Origin: Marinibacterium sp039179965
GTDB lineage: Bacteria; Pseudomonadota; Alphaproteobacteria; Rhodobacterales; Rhodobacteraceae
Assembly: GCA_039179965.1 (NCBI GenBank)
Contig: JBCDEC010000076.1
Location: forward strand, 1-17,814
Direction of reading: 5' to 3'
Length of the DNA: 17,814 bases
Shown here: positions 1 to 5,780 of the stretch, piece after piece
Layout: the number at the start of each line of letters is the position of its first letter
How positions within the stretch are numbered: position 1 is the first letter of the stretch
Made by a program: the position numbers and the translations under genes
The notes under the pieces: model-generated
What the model saw: the letters and a program-made list of their open reading frames with translations, nothing else
Told to the model about the DNA's origin: nothing
The model's database searches: none

Positions 1-89
1 CCCGGACCATGACCGAAAAGATGATTGTTCGGAAATATGATCCGGTGGCCCGCAAGCACGTCGAGTACAAAGAAGGCAAGATCAAGTAA
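1..89 (+). CDS. rpmG: 50S ribosomal protein L33, 3' part
   Basis: This is the C-terminal 28 residues of bacterial ribosomal protein L33, a small protein of the large ribosomal subunit near the E site. The reading frame begins at base 3 and ends with TAA at 87-89. Visible residues start RTMTEKMIVRKYDPVARKHV and end in YKEGKIK, which matches my memory of the alphaproteobacterial L33 tail. The usual length there is about 55 residues, so roughly half the gene lies before the window. It is followed after about 37 bases by a good intrinsic terminator, consistent with a short transcription unit. Identity rests on the distinctive tail; the start is not visible. Confidence 0.95.
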   Translation, partial: RTMTEKMIVRKYDPVARKHVEYKEGKIK

Positions 90-126
90 TCCGGTCTGCC
101 CCATCGCTGGACGATGTGCAAACAAG

Positions 127-153
127 GGTCACGCCGAGCGCGTGGCCTTTTTT
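127..153 (+). terminator. Intrinsic terminator after rpmG
   Basis: Bases 127-134 (GGTCACGC) pair with 140-147 (GCGTGGCC), an 8-bp stem with one G-T pair and a 5-base loop. Six T residues follow at 148-153. It lies 38 bases past the rpmG stop codon and 40 bases before the acetyltransferase start, so it probably separates the two transcription units. Confidence 0.85.
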
Positions 154-193
154 CGTTTGATCCACGGGGCCGAGACGTTAGGGCAGATCGCCA

Positions 194-691
194 ATGACGC
201 CGCCTGCTTACATGATTCGACAGACAAGTGCCGATGATCTGGCCGCCGTCGACTTGCTTCTCGGACGGGCTTACCCTCGGCTCCTGAAAGCGGATTACCC
301 GCCTTCGGTTCTGGTCATGGCCTTGCCGATCATCAGCCGCGCCCAGCCACAGCTTCTGCGCAGCGGGACCTACTATGTTGCCGAACACATCAGCGGCCAG
401 CCTCTGGGCGCGGGTGGCTGGACGCCCGACAGCCGGGATCCGAAACTCGGCCACATCCGCCATCTTGTCACCGATCACCGCTTCACCCGGCAGGGCGTGG
501 CGCGGGCGATCCTCTTGCATGTCTTTCAAACGGCGGAGCGCGCCGGGTGTACCGGGTTGACCTGCGCCTCCACGCGCACGGCGGAACCGTTCTACCAGGC
601 TTTGGGCTTTGAAACCGTTGGTCCGATGGAGGTCCCCCTTGCGCAGGGTATCGTCTTTCCGGCCATCCGCATGCGTCGCAACCTGCCGTAG
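194..691 (+). CDS. GNAT family N-acetyltransferase
   Basis: A 165-residue protein with one GNAT fold. GNAT enzymes move an acyl group from acyl-CoA to an amine; the acceptor here is unknown. The N-terminal half begins with the usual IRQTSADDLAAV strand-helix. The acetyl-CoA motif lies around residues 87-107 (HIRHLVTDHRFTRQGVARAI), though the (Q/R)xxGxG/A loop is read as TRQGVA, so its first position is not Q or R. The C-terminal FYQALGFE at 133-140 is typical of the family. An alternative start at ATG 212 (MIRQTSA) would begin right at the domain; 194 is kept because a weak AGGGC lies upstream. It sits alone between the rpmG terminator and a small lipoprotein gene. Family confidence is high, substrate unknown. 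Confidence 0.85.
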   Translation: MTPPAYMIRQTSADDLAAVDLLLGRAYPRLLKADYPPSVLVMALPIISRAQPQLLRSGTYYVAEHISGQPLGAGGWTPDSRDPKLGHIRHLVTDHRFTRQGVARAILLHVFQTAERAGCTGLTCASTRTAEPFYQALGFETVGPMEVPLAQGIVFPAIRMRRNLP

Positions 692-697
692 CGCAAT

Positions 698-758
698 ATG
701 TCGAGCGTCCTTGGTGCGTTTCCCAAAATTGGCCCGCCTCTTGGGCCAGTTTCGACAT
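698..758 (+). terminator. Nested hairpin, possible weak terminator
   Basis: An inner stem pairs 728-735 (ATTGGCCC) with 743-750 (GGGCCAGT), eight pairs with one G-T, around a 7-base loop. A second pair of arms, ATGTCGA at 698-704 and TCGACAT at 752-758, encloses it. Only TTT overlaps the 3' side, so the terminator reading is weak. It lies just after the acetyltransferase stop and before the small lipoprotein gene, and could equally be a processing or leader structure. Confidence 0.35.
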
Positions 759-803
759 GTTCTGCGCTCACTCTCGTCGGGTGAGGCAGAAAAGGATGAC
801 GAC

Positions 804-926
804 ATGACCCGTATTGCAGTGACGTTGATGGTGTTGGCGCTGGGCCTTCTGGCGGCCTGCACGCCGCCGCAAGGCAAAGGCTTTTCCGGTATCGGAGGCG
901 AGCCCAAGATCGACGGCGAGGCCTGA
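804..926 (+). CDS. Very small lipoprotein, 40 residues
   Basis: The frame encodes 40 residues with a textbook lipoprotein signal: MTRIAVTLMVLALGLLAAC, positively charged N-end, hydrophobic core, and lipobox LAAC with the acylated cysteine at residue 19. The mature part is only 22 residues (CTPPQGKGFSGIGGEPKIDG then EA), rich in Gly and Pro, with no recognisable domain. The ATG at 804 follows AAAGGATGACGAC, which holds an AAGGA ribosome site at useful spacing. A longer in-frame ORF from 609 is rejected because it overlaps the acetyltransferase and lacks a signal. I do not recognise the family. Such micro-lipoproteins are common in Gram-negative genomes and are often missed by annotation. Function unknown; location probably an envelope membrane. 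Confidence 0.65.
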   Translation: MTRIAVTLMVLALGLLAACTPPQGKGFSGIGGEPKIDGEA

Positions 927-987
927 GGCAAGAACCAGGGCGGCGCCCGAGACTAGATCGCCGGCACTGCCGCTGGTTAGACGCAAC

Positions 988-1016
988 AAAAAAGGCCGAC
1001 CCACCGGCCGGCCTTT
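988..1016 (-). terminator. Intrinsic terminator for the BI-1 gene
   Basis: AAAGGCCG at 991-998 pairs with CGGCCTTT at 1009-1016 around a 10-base loop. Read on the minus strand, the stem is followed by a run of six T (A988-A993 on the plus strand), 22 bases after the stop codon of the Bax-inhibitor-like gene. It may also stop plus-strand transcription from the small lipoprotein gene, since CCTTTCGTTCGTT follows there. Confidence 0.8.
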
Positions 1017-1037
1017 CGTTCGTTCTGCGCGAGGATC

Positions 1038-1796
1038 TTATTCCCGCGAGCCAAACAGCGACAGCAACATGATGAACATGTTGATGAAGTCGAGATAGAG
1101 GCTCAACGCGCCCATGATGGCCGCTTTGCCGAGCCATTCCTGATCGCCGGCCTGGGCGAACTGGACATAGGTCATCTTGATCTGCTGCGTGTCATAGGCG
1201 GTCAGTCCGGCAAAGACCAGGACACCAATCACCGAGATCGCGAAGGTCAGTGCGTCGGACGCAAGGAAGATGTTCACGATCGATGCGACCACGAGGCCAA
1301 TCACGCCCATGAACAGGAACGTGCCCCAGCCGGAGAGGTCTTTCTTGGTGGTGTAGCCGTAAAGCGACAGGGCTGCGAACATGATCGCCGTGATCAGGAA
1401 GACCTGCGCGATCGACGATCCCGTGTAGATCAGGAAGATCGAGCTGAGCGATATGCCCATCACCAGTGCAAAGACGTAAAACAGCATCTGTGCCGCGGCT
1501 GCGGACAGCCGGTTGACCGCTGCGCTCAGCCCGAAGACGAAGGCGAGCGGAGCGAACATGACGACCCATTTCAGCGGCGAACCGTAGATCGCCACGCCCA
1601 GTTGCGTGAACGCCATCTGGCCGGTGGTCGGATCGGTGGTCACTGCCAGGCCCGAAATCGCCCAGGCCGCCGCAAACGTAATCAGCATGCCCACGGACAT
1701 CGTGCCGTAGACTTTGTTCATATGGGCGCGCAGGCCCTCGTCGATCGCGGCTGTGCGTACGCCAGCGGCAGACCGAACGCCTTCATATTGTGCCAT
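1038..1796 (-). CDS. Bax inhibitor-1/YbhL family membrane protein
   Basis: A 252-residue protein with about seven hydrophobic helices, the TMBIM/BI-1 (UPF0005, YbhL/YccA) fold. It contains the family signature near the end: GLTAYDTQQIK with Asp202 and GALSLYLDFINMFIMLL with Asp236, the two acidic residues that in Bacillus YetJ act as the pH-sensing calcium-leak pair. Bacterial members sit in the inner membrane; proposed roles are ion leak and FtsH-linked proteolysis control, neither proven here. The start at 1796 (MAQYEGVRSA) is preceded on the minus strand by AAGGGAGAT, a good ribosome site. An upstream in-frame start at 1919 would add 41 residues unlike the family and is rejected. Stand-alone gene with its own terminator and a promoter candidate at 1892-1920. 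Confidence 0.92.
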   Translation of the reverse strand: MAQYEGVRSAAGVRTAAIDEGLRAHMNKVYGTMSVGMLITFAAAWAISGLAVTTDPTTGQMAFTQLGVAIYGSPLKWVVMFAPLAFVFGLSAAVNRLSAAAAQMLFYVFALVMGISLSSIFLIYTGSSIAQVFLITAIMFAALSLYGYTTKKDLSGWGTFLFMGVIGLVVASIVNIFLASDALTFAISVIGVLVFAGLTAYDTQQIKMTYVQFAQAGDQEWLGKAAIMGALSLYLDFINMFIMLLSLFGSRE

Positions 1797-1891
1797 TCGA
1801 GATCTCCCTTGAAGTTCCGTCAACGGTAGCAACGTCAACTGTACAATCTGTGAACGGGCGCCGTTTTGCAACGACGCCCTCTCAGGGAGAA

Positions 1892-1920
1892 ATATTGTGC
1901 CACTTGACCCATTGTTCAAG
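1892..1920 (-). promoter_or_regulatory. Promoter candidate for the BI-1 gene, possibly heat-shock type
   Basis: On the minus strand, CTTGAA (1915-1920) is followed after 17 bases by CAATAT (1892-1897). The CTTG start of the -35 element resembles RpoH promoters, while TTGAAC-N17-AATATT in the same stretch also fits a housekeeping promoter. An imperfectly placed dyad, ACTTGA-N8-TCAAGT, overlaps the -35 region. The predicted leader to the start codon is about 90 bases. Confidence 0.35.
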
Positions 1921-1976
1921 TTTTTCTGTCAGGAAATCTGCCCTTTTGCGCGGGATTCAGCGTTTCCAATTCGGCT

Positions 1977-2189
1977 TCAGTTGCGCCAATGCGCAGGAAC
2001 ATCCCAGACAGACCGTCCGGCTTCACGCTCGGCTTCCTCGCGGGTGACGCCGACGTCCTTCAAAGCGGCGTCGTTCAACCGGGCCAAAGCGGCGCGCTGG
2101 CGCCAAAGATCCATCAGTCCCATAACGGAAAAACGGGTCTTCGGGCGGGCCAGGACAGATGGGCGGATCGAGTTCGAAGTCACATGCAT
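1977..2189 (-). CDS. DUF1127 domain protein
   Basis: A 70-residue basic protein with the DUF1127 (YjiS-like) core at about residues 28-58: LWRQRAALARLNDAALKDVG followed by VTREEAEREA. Such proteins are short, arginine-rich and abundant in Rhodobacterales and Rhizobiales; in some alphaproteobacteria they bind RNA or affect phosphate and carbon metabolism, but no role can be assigned here. The ATG at 2189 follows AGGAGCTTCCC on the minus strand, a strong ribosome site. The gene is divergent from the LysR gene at 2313 with 123 bases between them. The stop is 57 bases before the BI-1 promoter candidate. Family assignment is confident; function is not. Confidence 0.88.
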   Translation of the reverse strand: MHVTSNSIRPSVLARPKTRFSVMGLMDLWRQRAALARLNDAALKDVGVTREEAEREAGRSVWDVPAHWRN

Positions 2190-2241
2190 GGGAAGCTCCT
2201 ATTCCAAATGGTGATGTTTCATGCGCCTGCCATCAGGCATA

Positions 2242-2271
2242 TTGAACAAATGGTGCATCTCGGCATATAAT
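2242..2271 (+). promoter_or_regulatory. Sigma-70-type promoter for the LysR gene
   Basis: TTGAAC at 2242-2247, an 18-base spacer, and a perfect TATAAT at 2266-2271. The start codon of the LysR gene lies 41 bases past the -10 element. The element also sits in the divergent gap to the DUF1127 gene, so autoregulation through this region is plausible. Confidence 0.6.
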
Positions 2272-2312
2272 GAAAACGAATGTTTGTTACCTAAACCATC
2301 AGGGTTCGTGAT

Positions 2313-3182
2313 ATGAGAAACTTGGACATTACCACATTGCGCTCATTTGTCGCTGTCGCCGATGCAGGCGGAGTGACCCGGGCCGCGGGGCATCTCAACC
2401 TGACGCAATCGGCGGTCTCAATGCAGCTCAAGCGCATGGAAGAAATGCTCGACATTGTTCTTCTGGACCGGTCGCGGCGCGGCGTGACGCTGACGGCGGC
2501 CGGGGATCAGCTTCTGACCTACGCGCGGCAGATGGTTGCGCTGAACGATGAACTCGTGGCGCGGCTGACGGACCAGGCGTTTGAAGGTGAAATCAGCCTG
2601 GGCGTGCCGCATGACATTGTTTACCCGGTCATCCCTCGGGTGCTGCAACAGTTCCATGCAGCCTACCCGCGGGTGAAGGTCCACCTGAGAACCTCTTATT
2701 CGGCGGCCCTCCGCGACGCCTTTGCGCGCGGCGAATGCGACCTCATCCTGGCGACTGAAACATCGGTTGGCGAAGGGGCGGAGACTCTGGCCGAACGGCC
2801 GCTGGTCTGGATTGGCGCCCCCAGTGGCTCGGTCTGGCGGCAGGCACCGCTGCGCGTGGCGTTCGAGCGCCATTGTTCGTTCCGCCCGCAGGCTCTGGCC
2901 GCACTGGACCGCGCCGGTACCAAGTGGGAGACGGCCGTTGACACGGACAGCGATCGCACGATTGAGGCCACGGTCGCGGCCGATCTGGCGGTGAACGCCA
3001 TGATCGCAGGGACACAGCCCGCCCATCTGGAACAGATCTCTCACGGTGGAGCGTTGCCGGACCTGCCGATGCAATTCGTCAACCTGTATACAACGCCCGC
3101 GCAATCGTCCCTGACCGTCCAGCTGGTCGATCTGTTGCGCCGCGGCTTCCAGAATGTGCCGCGCGTGGTGGAGGCCGCATAG
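2313..3182 (+). CDS. LysR family transcriptional regulator
   Basis: A 289-residue regulator of normal LysR length. The N-terminal winged helix-turn-helix spans about residues 1-65, with recognition region GGVTRAAGHLNLTQSAVSMQ and the linker helix after it. The effector-binding domain covers about 90-285 and opens GEISLGVPHDIVYPVIPRVL. The wording resembles the LrhA/HexA-type LysR subgroup that is common in Rhodobacteraceae, but the ligand is not predictable. ATG 2313 follows AGGG and a well-formed promoter. The divergent neighbour is a DUF1127 gene, and the gene ends one base before the convergent quinone reductase gene. The usual logic would make the divergent DUF1127 gene or the adjacent oxidoreductase a target; that is inference only. 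Confidence 0.92.
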   Translation: MRNLDITTLRSFVAVADAGGVTRAAGHLNLTQSAVSMQLKRMEEMLDIVLLDRSRRGVTLTAAGDQLLTYARQMVALNDELVARLTDQAFEGEISLGVPHDIVYPVIPRVLQQFHAAYPRVKVHLRTSYSAALRDAFARGECDLILATETSVGEGAETLAERPLVWIGAPSGSVWRQAPLRVAFERHCSFRPQALAALDRAGTKWETAVDTDSDRTIEATVAADLAVNAMIAGTQPAHLEQISHGGALPDLPMQFVNLYTTPAQSSLTVQLVDLLRRGFQNVPRVVEAA

Positions 3183-3183
3183 A

Positions 3184-4164
3184 CTACCGGGCGTCGGCAG
3201 CGCCATCCGGCACGATGACAACTTTTCCGGTGGCAGCCCGATTCTTGAGCAATGCCAGCCCCTCGGCGGCCTGAGAGAGCGGCAGCACATGACTGATGTG
3301 CGGCGTCAGTCGGCCATCTGCGATCCACCCCATCAAGGTGGTGAGAGAGGCGGTCAGGACTTCGGGCGCGAATCGCAGGTACGCGCCCCAGTTGACTCCA
3401 AGCACTGACAGGTTCTTGACCATCAGGTGGTTCGCGGGGACCGGTGGGACCTCTCCGCTGGCAAAACCGATGGGCAGCAGCCGCGCCTCCGGTTTGCAGG
3501 CGCGGAACGCCGCGGTGAAGGCCGCGCCGCCCACTGGATCGTAGACCACATCCGCACGTCCCAGCGCGATGATCTGTTCGCGCAGATCCGTCGCCTCGAT
3601 GTCGATCAGATGATCCGCACCGGCGGCCGCCGCAACCGCAAGCCGTTCGGACCCGCGGGCACAGGCGATGACACGGGCGCCCATGAGTTTGCCGATTTCG
3701 ACAGCGGTCAGGCCCACACCGCCGGCAGCGCCCATCACCAACAGTGTTTCTCCGGGTTGTAATCGGGCGCGATGATCGAGCGCCAAATGGCTGGTTCCAT
3801 AGGCAATTGGCGTGGCTGCGGCCTCGGTCCAACCGATTTGATCCGGCAACTTTACGACGCGCCGTACATCAAAGTTTCCTGCCTCGGCCAAGCCACCTTG
3901 ACCCGCGTAAACCGCCACCCGATCCCCGGGCGCAAAGGCGGATACGTCCGTTCCAACCGTCGCAACCTCTCCGGAAACTTCCAGCCCGAGGGTGAAGGGG
4001 GGCTCTGGAGTATCCTGGTATGTCCCTTCAATCATCAACAGATCGGCGAAGTTCAGCGCACAGGCGTTAACCTTAACTTGAACTTCTCCGGCCTTTGGAG
4101 GCGGCAAGTTAACCTCTGTAAATTTTGGTGCCGACTCGCGATTCGAAATGTGATAGGCCTGCAT
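3184..4164 (-). CDS. Zinc-free MDR oxidoreductase, NADPH:quinone reductase-like
   Basis: A 326-residue medium-chain dehydrogenase/reductase. The GroES-like N-terminal domain spans about 1-120, with LNFADLLMIEGTYQ and the LGLEVSGEVATVG strand typical of quinone oxidoreductases (Qor/CRYZ group). The Rossmann domain carries the nucleotide loop MGAAGGVG at 144-151, and the later DVVYDPVGG element is also family-typical. The catalytic-zinc cysteine pattern of alcohol dehydrogenases is absent, fitting the zinc-independent group that reduces quinones or enones with NADPH. ATG 4164 follows AGGG at 7-base spacing; an upstream start at 4257 would add 31 residues unlike the family. It converges with the LysR gene with a single base between stop codons. 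Exact substrate unknown. Confidence 0.9.
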   Translation of the reverse strand: MQAYHISNRESAPKFTEVNLPPPKAGEVQVKVNACALNFADLLMIEGTYQDTPEPPFTLGLEVSGEVATVGTDVSAFAPGDRVAVYAGQGGLAEAGNFDVRRVVKLPDQIGWTEAAATPIAYGTSHLALDHRARLQPGETLLVMGAAGGVGLTAVEIGKLMGARVIACARGSERLAVAAAAGADHLIDIEATDLREQIIALGRADVVYDPVGGAAFTAAFRACKPEARLLPIGFASGEVPPVPANHLMVKNLSVLGVNWGAYLRFAPEVLTASLTTLMGWIADGRLTPHISHVLPLSQAAEGLALLKNRAATGKVVIVPDGAADAR

Positions 4165-4348
4165 AAATAACCCTATAGGTTTAGGACTGTTGCCAAAGGA
4201 CGCTACGTCAACCGGATGAAAACACGAAGTTGCTCCACCGAGATGACGCGGCGGCATGATATAAGGTACTACTCTGTTTTAAGGCGAGAAAGTCTCTCAC
4301 AAGTGTGTCACAAAGATTCAATTTCATCTATTCCGAGTAATGAGTTGC

Positions 4349-4376
4349 TTGAATTCAACCGAAAAGAACGTACACT
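4349..4376 (+). promoter_or_regulatory. Promoter candidate for the praR-like gene
   Basis: TTGAAT at 4349-4354, a 16-base spacer, and TACACT at 4371-4376. The predicted leader to ATG 4505 is about 120 bases. The -10 element overlaps an ACGTACA heptamer (4368-4374) that recurs as an inverted pair at the start of the downstream gene. Confidence 0.4.
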
Positions 4377-4445
4377 TACGCCATTCTCGAGCTGGCCAAG
4401 TGCTGGGGATAATCTGACAGTTCGGGAAGAGTGTGAATTGCACTC

Positions 4446-4479
4446 GATCGGCCACGCGATGGCGTCGCATCGGTCGATC
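4446..4479 (+). other. Leader hairpin ahead of the praR-like gene
   Basis: GATCGGCC (4446-4453) pairs with GGTCGATC (4472-4479), eight pairs with one G-T. The 18-base loop can fold further through GCGA/TCGC. The hairpin ends 14 bases before the AGGAG ribosome site (4494-4498) and is followed by A-rich rather than T-rich sequence, so it is not a normal terminator. It may stabilise or control the mRNA leader. Confidence 0.35.
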
Positions 4480-4504
4480 AAAAAGTTAAACAAAGGAGAA
4501 GCAA

Positions 4505-4882
4505 ATGACCCATCCCGTCGACGTACATGTGGGGAAGCGTGTACGTCATCGCCGCTGGCTAATTGGTATGACCCAGCAGCAACTTGCGGAACGGGTCGGT
4601 ATTAAGTTTCAACAGATCCAGAAGTACGAAACTGGAGCGAACCGGATCAGCGCATCCCGTCTATGGGACATTGCAGACGCGCTGGAGGTGCCGGTAAGCT
4701 TTTTCTTCGAGGGTCTTCAAGAAACCCCGGCCGAAGGCTCGGCCAATGCCGAAACCGCCGTTCCCAATGACCTGTTGGGCGACAAAGAAGCGCTTGATCT
4801 CGTACGGTCGTACTATGCGATCCCTGAAAATCAGAGACGTCGCCTGTTCGAACTGGCCCGTGTTTTGAGCGACGTGGCCTGA
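4505..4882 (+). CDS. PraR-like XRE/HTH transcriptional regulator
   Basis: A 125-residue protein with one Cro/C1-type helix-turn-helix at about residues 11-68 (GKRVRHRRWLIGMTQQQLAE, then VGIKFQQIQKYETGANRISA and LWDIADALEVPVSFFFEG). The tail from residue 90 (LLGDKEALDLVRSYYAIPEN, then RRRLFELARVL) is the conserved C-terminus seen in the alphaproteobacterial PraR group. In Azorhizobium and Rhizobium, PraR represses host-interaction and biofilm genes; the role in this organism is unknown. ATG 4505 has a strong AAAGGAG site six bases upstream. A hisN-type gene follows 82 bases later. An 8-bp inverted repeat inside the first 15 codons could be an autoregulatory operator. Family confidence is high; the praR name is by resemblance, so no symbol is given. 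Confidence 0.92.
   Translation: MTHPVDVHVGKRVRHRRWLIGMTQQQLAERVGIKFQQIQKYETGANRISASRLWDIADALEVPVSFFFEGLQETPAEGSANAETAVPNDLLGDKEALDLVRSYYAIPENQRRRLFELARVLSDVA
4520..4547. repeat. 8-bp inverted repeat in the start of the praR-like gene
   Basis: GACGTACA at 4520-4527 and TGTACGTC at 4540-4547 are perfect reverse complements separated by 12 bases, placing the arm centres 20 bases (about two helical turns) apart. It lies within codons 6-15 and shares ACGTACA with a site over the upstream promoter candidate. Confidence 0.6.
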
Positions 4883-4899
4883 TCAGCTAAATCTTGGAA

Positions 4900-4920
4900 G
4901 AGGGCGACGCTGTCGGCCTC
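4900..4920 (+). terminator. Weak hairpin after the praR-like gene
   Basis: GAGGGCGAC (4900-4908) pairs with GTCGGCCTC (4912-4920) except for one G-G mismatch, with a 3-base loop. The following TTGCACATCTTGCTTT is only moderately T-rich. It may attenuate read-through into the hisN-type gene rather than fully stop it. Confidence 0.3.
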
Positions 4921-4964
4921 TTGCACATCTTGCTTTCATTGACCCGGACTGGCACCACTTGGCC

Positions 4965-5771
4965 ATGTCCGGACAAATGCTTTCTGATATCGAGCTGGCC
5001 CATGCGCTGGCGGAAGTTGCGCGCTCGGCAATCCTTCCGCATTTTCGCGCGCCCGGCCTCAGCACCGAGCAAACCGAAAACAAGGGCGGGGCGGCGTTTG
5101 ATCCGGTCACGATCGCGGATCGGGCCGCCGAAAAAGCCATGCGCGCCCTTCTGGCCGAACATCGGCCCGAAGACGGGATCTGGGGCGAAGAATACGGCCA
5201 GGCACCAGGAACATCGGGCCGCACCTGGGTGCTTGACCCGATCGACGGAACCCGCGGCTTCATTGCGGGTACGCCGACATGGGGTGTTTTGATCGCGCTC
5301 TCCGAGGCCTCTGGCCCGGTCCTGGGGATCATCGACCAACCCTATATCGGGGAGCGCTTTGTCGGTGGGCTAGGCAGAGCCGAACACAACGGGCCTCAAG
5401 GGGCGACGACCCTGGCGACGCGCGCAACGCGATCGTTATCGGAGGCTATTCTCTTCACAACCTTTCCCGAAGTGGGGACGGCGCAGGACCGCGCCGGGTT
5501 TGAAGCCGTGGCGGCGCAGGCCCGGCTCGTGCGCTATGGAATGGATTGTTACGCCTATGCGCTGGTCGCCGCCGGGCAGGTCGATCTCGTGATCGAGGCC
5601 GGGTTGCAAGCCTATGACATTCAAGCCCCAATCGCCGTGATCGAAGCGGCCGGCGGCATCGTCACCGACTGGGAGGGGCAACCCGTGCACGCGGGTGGCC
5701 GGGCCTTGGCGGCGGCCAATGCCGATCTGCACGCCGCCGCACTGGATGTTTTGGCCCGAGCGGCCGGCTAG
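4965..5771 (+). CDS. hisN: Inositol monophosphatase family protein, HisN-type histidinol-phosphatase
   Basis: A 268-residue member of the magnesium-dependent, lithium-sensitive phosphatase family. Metal-site motifs are present: WGEEYG with Glu75-Glu76, then LDPIDGTRGFIAG with Asp91, Asp94 and Thr96, and the C-terminal AYDIQAPIAVIEAAGG with Asp218. The wording fits the HisN branch, which removes phosphate from L-histidinol phosphate in histidine synthesis; other monophosphate substrates are possible. The start is uncertain: ATG 4965 (MSGQMLSD) is chosen, TTG 4959 and ATG 4977 are alternatives, and none has a clear ribosome site. It is followed after nine bases by the 8-oxoguanine deaminase gene, suggesting co-transcription. 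No other his gene is in the window. Confidence 0.85.
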   Translation: MSGQMLSDIELAHALAEVARSAILPHFRAPGLSTEQTENKGGAAFDPVTIADRAAEKAMRALLAEHRPEDGIWGEEYGQAPGTSGRTWVLDPIDGTRGFIAGTPTWGVLIALSEASGPVLGIIDQPYIGERFVGGLGRAEHNGPQGATTLATRATRSLSEAILFTTFPEVGTAQDRAGFEAVAAQARLVRYGMDCYAYALVAAGQVDLVIEAGLQAYDIQAPIAVIEAAGGIVTDWEGQPVHAGGRALAAANADLHAAALDVLARAAG

Positions 5772-5780
5772 GGGGACGGG

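Larger units (their letters stand above)
4165..4504. other. 340-base intergenic region before the praR-like gene
   Basis: No convincing gene lies here. Base composition is clearly more AT-rich than the neighbours, and the possible short frames on both strands lack family motifs. It holds the divergent control regions of the quinone reductase (minus) and the XRE regulator (plus): a promoter candidate at 4349-4376, an ACGTACA half-site at 4368-4374, and a leader hairpin at 4446-4479. A small RNA cannot be ruled out. Confidence 0.7.

Noticed and set aside
2418..3290. A 290-codon minus-strand frame across the LysR gene
   Set aside because: No recognisable family, overlaps a clear LysR gene and runs into the oxidoreductase end.
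4308..4493. A 61-codon minus-strand frame in the intergenic region
   Set aside because: No ribosome site or family resemblance; it lies over the likely promoter and leader of the praR-like gene.
4216..4605. A 129-codon plus-strand frame covering the AT-rich region and the start of the praR-like gene
   Set aside because: It has no motif or good ribosome site, and its end overlaps the well-supported XRE gene in another frame.
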